Assembly (NCBI RefSeq): GCF_013141825.1
Contig: NZ_RZNH01000004.1
Coordinates: forward strand, 531-64,530
Reading direction: 5' to 3'
Length of the DNA stretch: 64,000 nucleotides
Source: Marinifilum caeruleilacunae
Lineage (GTDB): Bacteria; Bacteroidota; Bacteroidia; Bacteroidales; Marinifilaceae
Shown: positions 1-14,400 of the stretch, piece by piece
Layout: every line of letters begins with the position of its first letter
Position numbering within the stretch: position 1 is the stretch's first letter
The notes under the pieces: generated by a model
Told to the model about the DNA's origin: nothing
What the model saw: the letters and a program-made list of their open reading frames with translations, nothing else
The model's database searches: none
Position numbers and translations under genes: made by a program

Positions 1-3000
1 CTTGTATTGGCAGGAATCTCAATGCTGCCTGATAAAGCTGTATAGTCTTCATCTGCTGTTGCACTTCCACCTATTGTGTAAGCAATTACTGTTGCTACAT
101 CCGATTGATTACTCAAGCTTACCGTAAACTGTCCGTCGTTATTTGGCTCACCTGCTTCATCATCATTGGCTGCAATACTTACCTCTGAAACATCGTTATC
201 ATTAATTATTCCAGTTGCCGTGGCATTTCCACTATCAATAGTTATCTGTTGTTCATTTGCACTATTAACTTCAATTTCTGCAGTAAAACTTTCTGTAGAT
301 TCCAATTTTAGATCACCAATAACTACCACAGGAATATCAACACTTGTTGTTCCCTTTAGAATAGTATAGGTCTGAGATGATTGTGCAATAAAATCACCTG
401 CCGTTGCAGTACCATTTGTAGTAGTAAAATTGATTACTACATTTTCTTGCGCCTCGCCACTCATGGTCGCCACAAAATTGTGATTCGCATTTACATCAGT
501 TTCACTTACTGTGAATCCTGCCAGGCTAATTGTATAGGCATCATCATCGGTAATGGTTCCAATACCTTGCGGTTTTGAAATGGAAATTCCTGTTTGAGCA
601 TTTACAAATAGGTTAAACAAATTGATATAATACTCTTCTGTTGGCTCTGCGATATTATTTCCGATAATATCAACAGTAATGCTTTGAGAAGAACTGTTTA
701 ATCCTCCAAATGTTAATTTACTTGTAGGAATAGCAGTATAATCTGAAGGCGCTATAGCTGTCGAATTTGCTGATGCATAATCTACAGTATAATCATTTTG
801 AACTGTACCAGTTTGACTTACTGTAAATGTTGCTGTCCCATCTGATTCATTCACAATTACATCGTTAATTGATAAACTTGCCAAATCATTATCTGTAATG
901 GTACCTATTGCTTCCGTCGTAGAAGCTTCGCCAGCCAATGAAATATCTTGACCGTTCGAAATCAAATTACTAAGTCTACCAATTAAATTTTCCGATGGTT
1001 CTACAACATCATCATTATTCAGATTAACTGTTACGGTCTGGCTGATAGGATTTGTAGCACCAAAATTAAATATGGTAGGAGCTATTGCAGTAAAATCAGA
1101 ACCTGACGAGGCAGTACCATTAATCGTTTCAAACTCTACTGAAATGGCATTCTGAATCGTACGATTAGATTCGATTGTGAATTCTGCAGTACCAGCTGAT
1201 TCATTAATTGTAAACCCAGAAACAGACACAATTGCATTATCATCATCATTTATAATTCCTATTGATGTATCATTTCCTAATGTAATTTGCTGCCCATTCT
1301 TTTCTACAATTTTAATCTTACCTGTAAATGATTCCTGTGGTTCGTTCACCAAATCACCAATTACTTCCACTGGAATATTTACAATTAAGTCACCAGGTTG
1401 GATTGTGTATTCAACTTCAGATTGTGATGTAAAATCGCTTCCTGCTAAGGCAGTCCCTTCAATTGTTGTAAAGCTGATTACCACCGGATATTGCGCCGTA
1501 ATATTCATACTTGCAACAAAATTGCGGGTAATATTTGAGTTGGTTTCCTGTTTTGTAAATCCAATCAGATTTATGGCAGTAACCTCGTCATCATCAGTAA
1601 TTGTACCTTCCGCTTGATTATCTGCAAAACTTACATTTCCACTGCTTACAATATTGATTAAATCTATATTATAATTCTCTGTTGATTCGGCAACTGAATT
1701 ATTAATAATTGGAATCGTAATACTTTGGGTCGTATTGGATGAACCCGCAGTAAAAGTTAATGTATTGGAAACTGTGGTATAATCACTTGGTGCATGAGCT
1801 GTTCCATCATTTGTTGTAAAATCAACAGTTAATTCATCCTGAATAGTTCCTGTTAAACTTACGGTAAACACTGCTTCACCGCTCGCAATATCCTCTGAAA
1901 CCTCCACGTCATCAATACTAATCGTTCCACTGTCGTTATCTATTATCGTTCCTGTGGCAATTGCATCCGAAATTGTAACCAAACCACCGGTAATATTACT
2001 AAGTGTTATCGTATACGTCTCAGTTGGTTCAATTAAATTATCATTATTAATGGCAACAGTGAATGATTTACTAGTACCATTAACAGAACCAGCAGGGAAT
2101 ATTAATGTGCCTGCTGATAAAGTGTAATCAGAACCTGCAACTGCACTTGCATTATCACTAGTTGAATAATCAACAGTAAATTCATCTTGTACATTTCCTG
2201 TTAAGACAACAGTGAATGTAGCCAAGCCACCTGCAACATCCTCATCAACGCTTACATCTGCAATGGTTATGCTCGCCGCATCATTGTCGTTGATTGTATA
2301 TTCTGCATTTGCGTCTACAATGTTTACTTGCTGACTATTGTCATTGCTTAAGTTGATTGATCCATTAAATCTTTCCTGAGGTTCCAAAACAAGATCTCCC
2401 AGAACATCTACTGGAATATTAACAGATGTGCTACCTGCTGGAATTGTTACTACTGTTCCAGTCTGAGCTGTATAATCTGTTGTTGTTTTTGCTGTTCCAT
2501 CAGAAGTCTCAAAGCTCAAAACAACGTCTTTTTCAGCTGCTATATTAGTATTTACAAGATAATTTACAGATTGTGTTCCATTGGTTTCAGTAACTGTTTT
2601 ATCTTCTAACCTAACTTGCATTTCATCATTATCATTGATAATACTTGTAGCTGTAGCTGTTGTGATTGTTACTTGCTGTCCATTTAAGGTATTCAATGAA
2701 ATTGCACCTGTAAAATCCTCTGTTGGTTCTGCAATGATATCACCCAATACAGTAACAGGAATATTTGTATTTGCTATTGAATTTGCAATTAATATTACAT
2801 CTGCATTAGATTGTGCTGAATAATCGCTACCTCCTTTAGCAGTATTTTCCGCAGTTGAAAACAACAATGAAATTGGAGATTGAGAAGCAATATTTCTGCT
2901 TACCAGGAAATTCTGAGTTTGTGAACCATCTGTTTCCGTTACATTAAATCCGCTAAGAACCAAATTGACTATATCATTATCTGTAATTTCACCCTCGCCC

Positions 3001-5440
3001 TGCGCATCGGAAATACTAATTCCAGTCTGACCATTTGTATTCAAGCCAGATAGATTAATATGATATGTTTCGGTTGCTTCCGCAATGTTATTCTCAATAA
3101 TGTCAACAGTAAATGTTTGAACATTATTATTAGAACCTCCAAATGTTAATTCAGTTGAGCTGATTGCTGTAAAATCAGATGGCGATTCTGCAGTATCATC
3201 AGCACTTGAATAATTAACTGTAAAGTCATTTTGGACCGTACCAGTAATCGTAACAGTAAAGGTTGCTGTACCTGCCGATTCTGCAACACTCATATCATTG
3301 ATAGCTACAGTAGCTACATCATTATCCAGAATTGTTCCATCAGCCTGAACTGAAGAACCTCCGCCAAAGAATATTACTGCCTGATTTTTGGCATCAACTT
3401 TATTATTAATTGTTCCTTTTACTATTTCTATAGGCTCAACAATGTTGCCATCCAAAATATCAACTGAAACTGTTTGAACTAAACTATTACCTGCTCCAAA
3501 TGTCATTCCTGAATTTGAAACTGCCGTGTAATCAGAACCATTTTTCGCTGAATCATCAGAAGTAGCAAAATCAATTGTAAATTCATCTTGAACGGCTTTA
3601 TCCATTGTAATTGTAAAGTCGGCCGTTCCAATGGATTCATCTACTGTAAATCCTGCAATGGAAATGGTAGCTGTATCATCATTTGTAATTGTACCTGTTC
3701 CTACTCCCTCGGTAGCAGAGATACTGATAGAAGGATCAACATTACCATCGACCTTGGCATTACTCAAATTCACTGAAAAAGTTTCATCTAACTCAACGAT
3801 CTCATCACCATGAATTGGAATACTAATGGTTTGAACTTCTCCTGCCGTACCAACAAATGTTAGAGTACCTGACTGAGCAGTATAATCCCCATTAAAAGTC
3901 GTAGCAGTTCCATCCACCGTTGCGTAATCAACCGTTACTCCTAACTCAACAGGATTGCTAAGCGTTACATTAAACACCAGCTGTTTTGTACCTGAATCAC
4001 CTTCTGTAATTGTCGGATCAGAAATAGACAATTCAGAAGTATCATCATTTTGAATAGTTCCTGTTCCTACTTTTCCTGCTGGATCAATTGAAATATTTCG
4101 ACCCGAATGATTCACATTTCCAAGTACTAATTGGAATGCTTCATCAGGCTCTAGTGCAAGATCTCCATTCACTTTTAGGGTTAATGTTTTAATCTCATTC
4201 AACTGATTACCATCAAAAGTTAACAATCCCCCTATTGCGGTAAAATCAGAAGGTGATTTTGCTGAACCATTTTGAGTATAGTAGGAGACCTGATATGAGC
4301 CTACTACTTGTTCTCCTGAATGAGTTACTGAAAAAATAAAGTCGGTTGTTCCACTATTGGTTTCAAATGCTGAAACATCATTTATCGAAATAGTCGCTGC
4401 ATCATTGTCATAATTGATCACATTTACATTCGGTGGATCTTCAACTTTAGCAACATCCTTATATATTGGATCGCTCGTACTTGTTCTATCAACAGATAAG
4501 TTGATTGAATAAGGAATGTCTCCGTCAACCAATACATCTTCCACTCCGGTTACCGTAACAGTTTGTGGGGTATTCCAATCTGTATGATCGAAGGTTAGCA
4601 CAGATTTGTCAATTGTACCTTCACTTTCATCACTACTTGCCAGATTAATCACCACATTATAATTATCTGTATCTGTGGCTGGTTTAGTAGTAAGTACTAC
4701 AGTAAATGTTCCTGAGCCAGGAGCTGTTTCATTAGTAGTTAATGTCAACGGAGTTACAATAAAATCAGCAGTATCATCATCTATGTTTGTCATGCTAACG
4801 TTATCAACTAACAAATTAGCATACTTTGGATCGGTGGAAGATGTATTTCCTGTATTAATGTTATAAATTACATTACCATCATCAATATCATCATCAACAC
4901 CTTTAATAGTAACAGTCTGAGCATCACTCCAATCGGAAGGTGTAAAAGTCAATATTGTAGAACCTTGAATATTTCCTTCGGTAGAATCATCGCAGGAAAG
5001 TGTAATTGTTACATTTTGTATTGGCTCTGTATCCAAGACAACATCAAATGAACCTAAACTGCCATCCTCATTGGTACTATTATCATTTACAGTTACGCTT
5101 ACACCAGCTTCATCATTATCAAGATTCACAGCATTCACATAAGTTGGAGTAGCCTGCTCATAGCCTGAAAAATCATCGGTTTCTGCTTTGTTAACAGATA
5201 AACTGATATTATACGCGATGTCGTCATCATCAACATCATCATTAACACCTGTTACTCGAACCGTTTGAGGTTGATTCCAATTAGAAGCATCAAATGTCAA
5301 TTTATTTTTATCAGTAGTACCTTCTCCTGAATCATCACTGGCAACATCAATTACAACAGTTCCTGTTGGTGCTGATTTCAATATCACAGTGAAATCTTCA
5401 TAACCTTTATCTTCTGTGGTTGTTATATTTCCTTTGTTCG
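1..5440 (-). repeat. Array of DDSxEGT modules (x3) and Calx-beta domains (about 12)
   Basis: Three N-terminal modules (about 5440-4400) share a DDSxEGT / LTFDxxxWNxPQTVTVTGVDDxxxDG pattern. About 12 Calx-beta units follow with a period near 350 bp; each has SDYTAxSGTLTF, an acidic IEPTETFxxxLSN turn and a final GTIxDND/DDD. Two subtypes are visible. Subtype A has QDEFTVDYxTxDGTA and QTxTVDIxxNxxxEPTE. Subtype B has VNIPVxVLGDLxxEPxExFTGxI. The array continues past the window edge. Confidence 0.85.
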
Positions 5441-8400
5441 TTACAATAGATCCTCCACTCGCATTTACTGTGATTGTAAAGGCACATAATGCTGAATTAC
5501 CAGCATCGTCGTACACGGTATATGTAAGAGTTGTTGTACCAATGTTGTAATCACCACCATTCAGAGGATTTGTTGTACCGCTTAGCGGACTATTATCAGT
5601 TCCTGATCCAGTTGTAGCTCCTGTCAGTTCCCAATCGAATTTCGTTACAGCACAATTATCATCGTAATATGCAGCAGGAATATCCGATACTGTTACATAA
5701 GTAACTCCGTTAGATGCAAGTTTCGACATATTAGCCGGACAAGAAGTAAATTCTGGATTCTGGTGATCAGAAACTACCACATCAAAAGTAGTTACTCTAT
5801 CATTATTTCCATGATCATCTGAAGCTGTCCAGGTTACAGTAGTTCTGCCTTTGTTAAAGACAACACCATTTAAGGTATTTCCAGTACCTATAGTTGCTCC
5901 TGATAAAGAATAAGACATAGCAGTTACAGTACCACAATTATCTGTTGGATTCCACAGATCATCTCCATGCGTATATGAACACTCATCTGGATCAGTAGTA
6001 ACTGTTCTATCTGTTAAATCATCTAAAGTAGGTCCCTGATCATCTACAATTGTCAATGTAGCCGAACATGTTGCCGTATTTCCTGCAGCATCAGTTACTT
6101 TTAAATAAACTGTTGGTGTTGAAGGATCGGAACAAGTATAAGTTACAAATGGAACATATCCAGACAATTCCAATTTGGAAATTTCCATGGTAATCGAACA
6201 ATTATCACTTGATCCATCGTTTATCTGAGATGGAGATACTGCCACATTTCCTTGACGATTCAAAGACACTGTAATATCCTTACATTGGGCTACAGGAGCG
6301 ATAAGGTCCTGAACTGTAACCGTTGCATCACATGCAGATGTGTTTCCATTCACATCTGTTACCGTTAAAGTAACTACATTATTGCCCAAATGCTCGCATG
6401 AGAAATTGTATTGACTCAAACTTAATGAAGCAACGCTACAATTGTCGCTTGAACCATTATCAATATCTGCATTAACAATAGAAGCATTACCGGTTGCATC
6501 TAACTGAATTGTAATATCCTGACAAATAGCAGAAGGTGCAATATTATCTTGAACAGTTACAGTTGATGTACATGTCGATACATTTCCATTATTATCGGTA
6601 ACTGTTAATGTAACAAGGTTTCCACCTACGTTTGAACAGTTAAATGTTGACTTATCAATACTTATCGAAGCAATACCACATGCATCAGATGAATTGTTAT
6701 TGATATCATTTGCAGTGATATTTGCGTTTCCTAAAGCATCCAGTTGCACTGTAATATCCTTACATATAGCATTCGGTTTTACAAGATCTTCTACTGTTAC
6801 CGTAGATGTGCATGTAGATACATTTCCATTGTTATCAGTAACTGTTAATGTAACAGTGTTAGCTCCAATATCATTACAATCAAAATTAGTAATATCCAAA
6901 GCAAGGTTTACACCACATGCGTCCGTTGAACCGTTATCAACCATGGCCGGAGTAATACTTGCATTTCCATCAGCATCCAGTTGAACAGTAATATTCTGAC
7001 AAATGGCCGTAGGTTTTACATTATCTTCTATTGTAACAGTTGCTTCACATGTAGATACATTACCATTATTATCTGTTACCGTTAGAATTACTGTATTGGC
7101 TCCAATATGATTACAATCAAAATTAGTCTGATCTATGGCCAGGTTTGCAATTCCACAGGCATCGTTAGATCCATTATCAATATCCGCTGCACTAATGCTG
7201 GCATTTCCATTAACATCTAACTGAATTGTCATGTTTTGACAAATTGCATTTGGCGCGATATTATCCTCTACCATTACCTTGGCCGTGCAGGTAGCAGAAT
7301 TTGAATATTCGTCTTCTACTGTTAAAGTAACAATCTGCTCTCCGATATCCGTACATGTAAAACTGGTTTTATCGAGACTAAATGTTAGTGAGCTGCTACA
7401 ATTGTCTGTAGATCCATTATCAATCTGATCGGTTGTTATACTTGCATTACCAAAAGCATCAAGTTGTACAGTAATATCCTTACAAACTGCGTTTGGAGCA
7501 ATATTATCAACAATGGTAATTATTGCATCGCATGAAGAACTGTTTCCATTATTATCGGAAACAGTTAAAGTCACAGTATTTGGCCCAATATTAGAACAAT
7601 CGAAGTTTGTCTTGTTTAAACTCAAGTTTACTCCACAAGCGTCATTTGAGCCATTATCAACTTGTTCTGGTGTGATACTTGCATTTCCTGAAGCATCAAG
7701 TTCAACTGTTATATTCTGACATAAAACAATTGGCTTCGTGTTATCAACAACATTTATAGTAGTGCTGCACTCATCATAATTTCCTTGAGGATCGGTAACT
7801 CGTAATGTAACCGAATTAGCTCCAATATCAGCACAGCTGAAAATATTTGGCGTTACAGTTTTAGTTAAATTACAATTATCTGATGAACCTAAAGATAAAT
7901 TATCGATATCAGTTCCAGTTAATATATAGTTGCCATTGGCGTCCAAATAAATTGTAATTGGATTACAAACTGCAATCGGATTGATATTGTCCTGAACTGT
8001 TACGGTTGCATCACAGCTTGCTGAATTTCCATTCACATCGGTTACCGTTAAAGTAACAGTATTTGCTCCCACATCGGAACAGTCAAAAGTAGTTTTGGCT
8101 GCTGATACACTTTGGATTCCGCAGGCATCGGTAGAACCTCCATCCAACTGGCTTGCAAGAATACTTGCCTGTCCAAGCACATCTAACTGGATAGTTATAT
8201 CATTACACAATACATTTGGAGGCGTTGCATCTTCCAAAATTACAACTGCAGTATTACAGCTTGAAATATTACCGTGATTGTCAGTAACCGTTACTACAAC
8301 AGTATTGTTTCCAACATCGTTACATGAGAAACTATTTGGAGTCACTTGAATAGAAGCAATTCCCGTTGGATCCGAAGAACCACTTGCCAATGCATTAACA

Positions 8401-11400
8401 TCATCGCTATCTAAATTATAATTACCATCTGCATCCAACTGAACGGTAATGGTGTTACAGTTTACAATCGGATCTTCCTCATCCACCACTTTCACCAAAT
8501 ATCTTCCGGTATTGATATTGCCATGGATATCCGTTGCTGTCCATACTACTTCATGGGTTCCAATTGAAAATTGTACACCTTCTATACTTGTTGTAAGATC
8601 TGTTCCTACTTCTCCTGTATTGTCTATATTATAAGTAATCTTTTCAACATCACAATTATCAGTCACAAGAGGATTCCAATTGTCTGCTACCAAAGCCGTA
8701 TAGAATGCTTTCCCGGCATCTGTATTCCTGGTTTGATTGGCAACGGTTGTTATCTTTGGAACTTCAACATCTGTAATCGTGAACACTGTTGTACATGTTG
8801 CACTTACATTATCACTTATATCATAAAGTCTCCAAACCACAGTAGTTGTTGGTTCTGCATCTGTTCCTACCGGGATTTTAATTCCTGCCAAAGTGGTTGT
8901 TAAGTCTGATCCCACTTCAGGATTTGAACCAATTTGATAGGTCAATTTTTTAAGTCCTTGGTTGTCTGAAAATCCATAAGGATCTTCTTCAGCACCAGGA
9001 ATTTCGAATGAACAAGCTCCAATATCAGCATCTTTAGCAACACTTGCATCTGGACAGTTCTCAATAACTGGTGCCTCATTATCACTTACAATCACTTGAA
9101 TGGTGCAAGTTGAGAAATTACCAGCCTTATCGGTAGCCGTCCAGACTACATCTGTAATTCCTACTGGGAAGGTTGCATTTGCAAGGGTGTTGCTATTGTT
9201 GTAATTGTTACTAAGGGTTGCTGTACAATTATCGTTGGCAGTAGGATCAAATTCAGATCCCTGTGTCAGGTAATATGATTCTCCCGGATCTGCATCCCTA
9301 TTAAACGGAGAACCCAAAGGACATGCAATTGTTGGAGCTTCATTGTCTTCGACAGTTATATTAAATGAATGAACCACTTGATTTCCTTCTGCGTCAACCG
9401 CCATGTAGGTAACTTCGGTTATCCCCACTTCAAAAGTTCCACCAGGAATAGCTGTGGCAGGACTTACTGTTACAACGATATTCTCATCTGCAGTAACATT
9501 ATCTTTAAATACCGGAGCTATGTAATTTACAACAGCCTCGCAACTTCCAGAGGTTTGAACGGTTGTATTCAAAGCCGCTGTTCCTACATATGGACCTTCA
9601 GTGTCTACTACATAAGCATAGAATTTGGCTTCACTTCTATTTCCTTTGTCATCTTCAGCATACCAAGTTATGGTATTCTCCCCCATTTGTAATTGAGTAC
9701 CTGCCAAAGTAGCAACGTTAAATTCATTTACCAATTTGGTTACAATTCCACAATTGTCAATGGAAGTAACATCATCAAACTCACTACCTTGTATCGTATA
9801 GTAATTCTTCCTAAAATCGGTACTACGAGTTTGATTACCAGGAACTGCAATAACCGGAGCTTCATGATCTTCAATTGTTAAAAGGAATGAGCATGAAGTT
9901 TCATTTCCATTTGCATCTGTAGCTGTCCAGGTAATTACTGTTTCTCCTGTTGCTCCTGCTCCGGATCCTCTTGGAATTTCAATACCAGATAGAGTATTTG
10001 CACCTGTTCGCTCTAATCCTGTTTCAGCATCAGTAAAACTCCAAACTACCGATGCAATTGTACAGTTATCGCTAAAAGCGGTTGGATCGAACTCATTCCC
10101 CAACACCAGGTACGAGCAATTCCCTGAATTTGTGTTTCTTGTTTGGTTAGCAATACATGAAATGCTTGGATTCACATCAGTAATCACAACATTAAATGTA
10201 CAGATTGACACATTATCATTATTATCAATTGCAGTATAGGTAACAGCAGTTGTCCCAACATCGAACAAGCTACCAGGCGAATGAGTAGATGTAAAACTCT
10301 TCACTCCACTGCAATCGTCGGTTGCCGCTAGCGCAGGCCAATTTGCAATCGCCTGACAATTTTCTCCTGAAGCCTGCACTGTAATTGTTGAAGGACAGTT
10401 ACTAATAATAGGTCCTTCATTGTCAACTACAGTAACTGTTTGGTTGTGAACTGTTGTATTTCCAGCCTCATCCGTAACGGTCCATCTTACTTTTGTTTCT
10501 CCAATTAAGAACGGGGTTGGTGCATCATTGGTAATTACCAAATCACCGCTCGCGGTACAATTATCTGTTGCAATCGGATTTGTCAAAACCATTGTGCTTA
10601 TACATGTTCCCGGATCGATATTCACTGTAATATTTACTGGTAGTGGATCGATTACAGGTGCAACGTTATCAGTAATAACCACTTGATTTGAACAAGTATT
10701 AGAATATTCATTACCACCAATGGTTTGCTTAGCTGTCCAGGTTACTGTAGTTATTCCTTTTGGAAAAACTGCTCCATTAAGACTTGTATTACTTGGTGCA
10801 TATGGAAGAATACCCGAATCTGTTGTTTGGATATTATGAACAAGTGTTCTTCCTGCAATTACTGATAAGTTTGTAATTTGAGCATCAAGTGTATTACCTG
10901 AATGTGTATAAGAACAAGCGTCCAATGTGGTATGTTCATATAAGTTGGAAGGACAATCTAAAATTGGATCGAATGAATCGACAATGGTAATATTTACTGT
11001 ACAATTATCAGAATTTCCTGAAACATCAGTAGCTGTCCAAACAATTGCATGATCGCCTATATTTAATTGTACTCCATTAAGATTACCAGAATTATTTCTA
11101 TCATTTCGATAAGATGACAAACTACAATTTTCATCTACATCAGGTCTAAACTCGCTTCCTACTGCTGTATAGTAGGTAACTTGTGAATTGTTAAACTCTC
11201 TGTAGTATGTATTTGTTGGGCAATCAATAACTGGAGAAATATCATCTACAACAGTTATTTTTTGTGTATGATTTACAACAAAACCTCTTGCATCTCTTGC
11301 TGTCCAGTAAACATTTGTAGTTCCAACATCGAAATTGTTGCCCGATGGATTTCTTGAGTAAGTAAGATCCAATGGAGCATCACAATTATCTGTTCCCGAA

Positions 11401-14400
11401 GGAGTACCTACATCGACACCAGATGCAATACACGAACCGGCATCTACATTAAGGTTTACATCTGCAGGCCAATCAATTACAGGAGCCTGATTATCAGTAA
11501 CTGTAATGGTGAAAGCACAACAATTGTTTACATCACCACCATCGGTTGCTGTCCAAATAATATCGCTTGTACCTTTTGGAAAAATTGCACCTTGTAAAGT
11601 ATTTGCATTTGGAGCGTAAGGTGTGGCTTCCGAATCTGTAGTTTGAATATTGTGAGTTAAAGTTGCCGTAGAACTAACGTCTAGAGCGGTACCTGGAACT
11701 GTATAAGTACAGACTCCAGGATCGGTATTTACCCGTGAATCTCCTCTACAGGTAACCGATGGTGGATCATCATTATTTACAGTAACTGTAATTGTGCAGG
11801 TAGCAATGTTATCCGCATTATCGGTTACTGTCCAAACAATGGTATTTTCCCCCACTGGAATTTGAGCTCCATCAAGCGAAGCTGTTCCATTAAAATCATT
11901 CTCAACACTCTTTATTCCAGAGCAATCAGAATTGTAATAAGGACCAAATTCATGGCCATTTACTGTATAATAGTTTTGTCCTTCATCAACCTGACGACAT
12001 AAGTCAGAAGGTGACGGACAGTCAATACTTGGAGCGTCATCATCCAATACGGTAATTTTTTGAATTGCGGAGGAGATATTTCCATGAATATCTCTCACTC
12101 GCCATGTTACCGTAGTTTCACCTAATGAATAAGAAGATTGAGCATCATTTCTAACCCAATCTACTCCACAATTATCTGATACGATTGGCGTACCTAATGT
12201 TACAGTAGCACGACAGCCTGAATTTGTATTTACCGTAATATCCTCAGGAGCTGTTATGGTAGGAAATTCTTCGTCTCTTACAGTCACATAAAAACTACAA
12301 GAATTAGAAAAATCCTGCCCATCGATAGTACGTGAAGCGGTCCAGGTTACCAATGTTGTTCCTTGTGGGAATTCTGCGCCAACAAGTGAAGAAGAATTGT
12401 TATAGCTATTGATTAATGTTGCTCCCGTAGTAGTTGAACTTGCGTCAAATTCAGTACCAGCAACAGTATAACTACATTGTCCTGAAGTATTAGAAACTGA
12501 TTGATCTCCAACGCATGTTATTGCTGGATACAAATCTTCAACGATTTCTATATTAACGGTACAACTTGTGGTATTGCCCGAATGGTCTGTTGCAGTCCAA
12601 ACAATTGCATGATTTCCAGGACTTAACCTCTCTCCTGTTAAACTCGAGCTAGCATTTAAATTGTTGGTATAAGTATAGTTGCAATTGTCTGAAGCAACTG
12701 GTTTAAACTCTCCATTTCCAACTGTATAATAAGTTTGTCCCTGATCCACTACACGCAGGTAATCATCAGTAGGACAATTGATCACAGGATCTGTATCATC
12801 CACTACTGTAATTGTAATGGTTTTCTTCTGTGCATTGCCAAAATAATCTTTTACGGTCCACTCTACCTCTGTATCTCCTACTGGAAATTGTTCATAGGCA
12901 AGCGTTTTGTAACCATTCCAATTGTTGGTGATAGAGAAATTATCTGGCGTACAGTTATCAACAATTGCCTTAGGATCAAATTCATCACCTACAACTGTAT
13001 AATAACAATGATTAGCCGACGCTGATTTTGAAGCACTTGCCGTTAAGGTAAAATCAGGTTTAGCTACATCATTTACTGTTACCTGATATTGTATTGTTGA
13101 AATGTTACCTGCAGCATCTGTTGCTTTCCAGACTACGATGGTTACTCCAACGGGAAATTCAAAACCTGCAAGTGTTGATGTGTTGTTTTGGTTATTTACC
13201 AAAGTAAAGGTGGTACAATTATCATCTGCACTTGGGTCAAACTCCGTTCCAACCGTTTTGTAAGAGCATTTATCAATAGGTGAATCTTTCACCTGATCGT
13301 CTACTATTGTGATCACAGGAGCGCTTACATCTCTCACAGTAATCTGAAAACTACAGGTTTCACTATTTCCACTTTTATCGGTTACTGTCCAAACTACATT
13401 ATGAACACCACCTGTCAGTGTTACACCAGCCATGCTGGTTGACGCACCACCCGATTCTCCGTTTAAAGTATACGAAACAGTTAGTTCGTTTGCATTATCA
13501 CAATTGTCGACCAATTCGCTTGGGTCAAATTCCGTTCCAACAATTACATATTCGCAAGCATCCGTCGGCATTTCGCGAATTTCATTTCCATAACAAACAA
13601 AAGACGGAGCCTGATTATCTGATATGGTAATATTAAATGGTGAAGAAACAACTGAATTTCCATTTACATCTGAAAGTGTCCAAACGATAGCATAAGGATG
13701 TTCATTATCTTTAGGCAGTTGTAAATTCGCCAACGTATTACTACCTGTAAATACTTCCTCTCCATTCTTTGTAATTACATAGGTTGGTGTTTGGGTATTA
13801 CAATTATCAGATACATTACCTAAATCAAAATCAGTTCCTGAAATGGTAAAATAACATTGACCTGGATCTGTATCAAAATTATAAGCATATGAATTTGCCG
13901 GATCACCTAAAGGTTGAGTATATGTTGGATCCTGATGATCTTCAACAGTTACAAAAATTGAACAGGTCGATGAATTAATCCCATCTGTTGCTGTCCAAAT
14001 AATTTCATGAACTCCTGTTGGAATTTGTTTTCCTTCCAAAGTCGAAGTTCCATCGAAACTATTCGTAACTAACACATTACACTCGTCCGACACGGTAGGA
14101 TTGAATTCTGATCCTTGTACAGTATAGAAACATACACCGTTATCCGCGTTACGCACGAATGGAGATAGTTCTGTACTTGAAGGACAATTAACCACTGGCG
14201 GCGTTTGATCTTCAACGGTTACATTAAAAGACATATCAGTTACCAAACCAACTGCATCAATTGCGCGATAAATAATTTTATACGTTCCCGGATAAAATAT
14301 GCTTCCGCTTGGAAGTCCTTGAATTCGTGACATGCTAACACCAGGACAATTGTCTGAAAAGTCAGGTTCAGTCCAGCTAACCACAGCTTCACATTTTCCT

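Noticed and set aside
6060..8470. CRISPR array or satellite DNA
   Set aside because: The 240-bp periodicity is in-frame protein repetition with variable third codon positions, not short identical repeats with spacers.
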